DNA of 63,239 nucleotides from an uncultured Anaeromyxobacter sp. (GTDB taxonomy: Bacteria; Myxococcota; Myxococcia; Myxococcales; Anaeromyxobacteraceae), in the NCBI GenBank assembly GCA_903855945.1, contig CAIOAK010000041.1, positions 1 to 63,239 on the forward strand, given 5' to 3'. Shown piece by piece: positions 61,481 to 63,239 of the stretch (positions are counted from its first letter, which is position 1; each line of letters begins with the position of its first letter). Under the pieces are notes generated by a model. It had not been told where the DNA came from, ran no database searches, and was given only the letters and a program-made list of their open reading frames with translations. Both the position numbers and the translations under genes were made by a program.

Positions 61481-63220
61481 TCACCGTGTGAGGGAGAAGC
61501 GCTCCTCGGCGACGGCGTGCAGCCTGCGCCAGACGAGCCGGTTGAAGAGGACGACCACGACCGCCATCACCGCGACCGACGCGGCCAGCACCGGGAGGTC
61601 TCCCGATGCGGCGGCGACGCTGATCCGGGCGCCCAGGCCGTCGGCGGCGATCTCCTTGCCCCCGAAGCTCACGTACTCGGAGACGATGCTGGCGTTCCAG
61701 GCGCCGCCGGCGGCGGTGACCCAGCCGGTCACGAGGTACGGGAAGATGGCCGGGAGGTAGAGGGCGCGGAACCGTTCCCGGGCACCGAGCCGGTAGATGC
61801 GCGCCGCCTCCCGCAGATCGGCCGGGATGGCCATCGCACCGGCCACGACGTTGAAGAGGACGTACCACTGGGTTCCGAGAAGCATGAGGAGCACGCTTCC
61901 CCAGCCGAGCCCGATCCCGAGCGCCGCGAGGAGCGCCACGACCGCCGGGAAGAGCATCGGGGCGGGGAACGACGCCACCACCTGAACCACCGGCTGGAGC
62001 ACGCGCGACAGGCGCGGGGAGAGGCCGATGGCGAGCCCCGCCGGGACCGTCCAGAGCGTTCCGGCGACCACGGCGAGGAGGACCCGACCGAGCGTGAGGC
62101 CGGCGGCGCGTACGATGCCCCACCAGGCCGGCGCGTCCACCCTCCCGAGCAGCCGCAGCAGGCCGATCGAGCCAGCGGCGAGCAGGAAGAGGAGCGCAAC
62201 GAACGCCGCGACCGAAACGGCGCGCACCGCGCGTGCCGTCCTTTGGCGGGCCGGCGTGGATCGTCGCTCGGGGAGGGACGCCGCGAGGCGACCCAGCACC
62301 GACGCCGCCGCGCCCCTCGCGGTGGCCAGCGCGCGCGATCCTCGCAGCACGTCCAGGAACCACGACTGCATCTCGGCCGTCTGTCCGCTCTCGTCCACGC
62401 GAAACTTCTGGGACCAGACCACCACCGGTCTCCAGAGGAGCTGGTCGAGAAGGACGATCATGGCGACCATGGCGACGACGGCGGCCACCATGGCCGTGCG
62501 GTCGCCGCGGGCGACGGCCACGCTCATGTAGGAGCCCAGCCCCGGGAGCTGGAAGCTCCGGTCCCCGAGCACGAAGGCCTCGCTCACCATGAGGAAGAAC
62601 CAGCCACCGGCCATGCTCATCATGCTGTTCCAGACGAGCCCGATGGCCGCCGACGGCAGGTCCACCCAGCGGAAACGCCTCCAGAAGCCGAAGCGCCCCA
62701 GCCGCGCAACCTCCTGGAAATCTCGCGGGACGCTCCGGAGCGAGTGGTAGAAGCTGAAGGTCATGTTCCAGGCCTGGCCCGTGAAGATCATGATCACGGA
62801 CGCCAGCTCGAGTCCCACGTTGCTCGTCGGGAAGGCCGCCACGAGCGCGAGGACGAGCCCGGGCATGAACCCGAGGACCGGGATGGACTGGAGGATGTCG
62901 AGGGCCGGAATGAGGACCCGCTCGGCCATCTTGTCGCGAGCCGCCCAGTACCCGTAACCGAGCGTGAAGAGCAGCGAGAGCGCGTAGGCGGCCAGCCCGC
63001 GAGAGAGGGACAGGAAGGCGTACCAGGGCAGCGCCCGCGGCGAGAGGTCGATCTCGAAGACCGGGCGAAGTGCACCGGTCCACTCGGCTGTGAGTCGGGT
63101 GAGGCCGTAGAGGAGTCCTCCCAGGGCAGCGAGCAACACCACGTCCACCCACGTCCGGCGGGCCGGCCCTTCGAGCCAGGAAGTCGAGCTCCCGAAGACG
63201 GGCAGGGTGCGAGGCGCCAT
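61481..63220 (-). CDS. Double-length ABC transporter permease (NitT/TauT type)
   Basis: A 579-residue membrane protein made of two fused BPD_transp_1 permease units. The first (about residues 70-270) has the EAA loop around ARLGRFGFWRRFRWVDLPSA, and the second (about 365-570) around ARIYRLGARERFRALYLPAI. One polypeptide therefore supplies the whole channel, partnered by the downstream ATPase. The ATG has no Shine-Dalgarno sequence; TAGTCT ends 10 nt upstream at 63231-63236. The binding protein may lie beyond the right edge. Confidence 0.92.
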   Translation of the reverse strand: MAPRTLPVFGSSTSWLEGPARRTWVDVVLLAALGGLLYGLTRLTAEWTGALRPVFEIDLSPRALPWYAFLSLSRGLAAYALSLLFTLGYGYWAARDKMAERVLIPALDILQSIPVLGFMPGLVLALVAAFPTSNVGLELASVIMIFTGQAWNMTFSFYHSLRSVPRDFQEVARLGRFGFWRRFRWVDLPSAAIGLVWNSMMSMAGGWFFLMVSEAFVLGDRSFQLPGLGSYMSVAVARGDRTAMVAAVVAMVAMIVLLDQLLWRPVVVWSQKFRVDESGQTAEMQSWFLDVLRGSRALATARGAAASVLGRLAASLPERRSTPARQRTARAVRAVSVAAFVALLFLLAAGSIGLLRLLGRVDAPAWWGIVRAAGLTLGRVLLAVVAGTLWTVPAGLAIGLSPRLSRVLQPVVQVVASFPAPMLFPAVVALLAALGIGLGWGSVLLMLLGTQWYVLFNVVAGAMAIPADLREAARIYRLGARERFRALYLPAIFPYLVTGWVTAAGGAWNASIVSEYVSFGGKEIAADGLGARISVAAASGDLPVLAASVAVMAVVVVLFNRLVWRRLHAVAEERFSLTR

Positions 63221-63230
63221 GGGCGGAGGG

Positions 63231-63236
63231 AGACTA
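63231..63236 (-). promoter_or_regulatory. Candidate -10 element of the double permease gene
   Basis: TAGTCT on the minus strand ends 10 nt before the ATG, with no Shine-Dalgarno sequence between, which again suggests a near-leaderless mRNA. Confidence 0.4.
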
Positions 63237-63239
63237 GCC

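Overview
The window is 63.2 kb of very GC-rich bacterial chromosome (about 70% G+C by eye). It has dense coding, many GTG starts and frequent 4-bp GTGA/ATGA gene overlaps. The gene content includes a TatT-associated TRAP transporter, a SurA/DsbA lipoprotein fusion, a LETM1-like protein after recA, a ceramide-desaturase-like enzyme and an ATP-grasp/alpha-E/transglutaminase cluster. With the codon use this suggests a Myxococcota (deltaproteobacterial) genome, most likely Anaeromyxobacter-like; this is inference from style and content, not from a marker-gene comparison. No rRNA, tRNA, CRISPR array, insertion sequence or prophage is visible, so this reads as core chromosome with a few accessory blocks.

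Layout. 1-7.4 kb (mostly minus): a DUF4239 membrane protein, pyrF, proS, a secreted HExxH/TPR lipoprotein, a dihydroceramide-desaturase-like enzyme, and a porin-like outer-membrane protein with its own terminator. 7.6-12.1 kb: a complete branched-chain amino-acid-type ABC importer (livKHMGF). 12.1-14.3 kb (minus): a SurA/DsbA fusion lipoprotein followed by ispG. 14.4-19.1 kb: tam-like methyltransferase, trxB and moaC, converging on a TatD-like gene and ggt. 19.2-28.7 kb: glmU, glmS, thpR, recA, a LETM1-like gene, fmt, rsmB and rpe, all on plus. 28.7-34.2 kb: a uracil-DNA-glycosylase-like gene, an alpha/beta hydrolase, and a TRAP transporter built as tatT-dctP diverging from a fused dctQM. 34.2-42.1 kb (minus): TVP38, a methyltransferase, then a full RND tripartite efflux set ending in a sphingomyelin-synthase-like PAP2 gene. 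42.2-46 kb: a HAD hydrolase, an ABC-F protein, DUF2062 and an RlmL-like methyltransferase.

46-55.2 kb (minus) is the most interesting block. Five tightly packed genes encode a transglutaminase-DUF2126 fusion, a second stand-alone DUF2126 protein, a circularly permuted ATP-grasp, an alpha-E protein, and a glutamine-amidotransferase-like domain fused to a second transglutaminase. The amidotransferase-like domain lacks both its nucleophilic cysteine and its oxyanion-hole asparagine. The set looks like an amide-bond ligation and cleavage system of unknown substrate. A divergent short ppk1, a broken pyruvate-kinase-like gene, a metallophosphoesterase lipoprotein, a small unknown gene and a NitT/TauT/CmpA-class ABC importer with a double-length permease complete the window.

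Two patterns cut across gene boundaries. First, many lead genes have no Shine-Dalgarno sequence but carry a TANNNT hexamer ending 6-12 nt before the start codon, which suggests leaderless or near-leaderless mRNAs. Second, a palindrome of the form (T/A)TCACT-N3-AGTGA(A/T) recurs inside coding sequences, each time in a patch of A/T-ending rare codons. By composition it should almost never occur in 63 kb.
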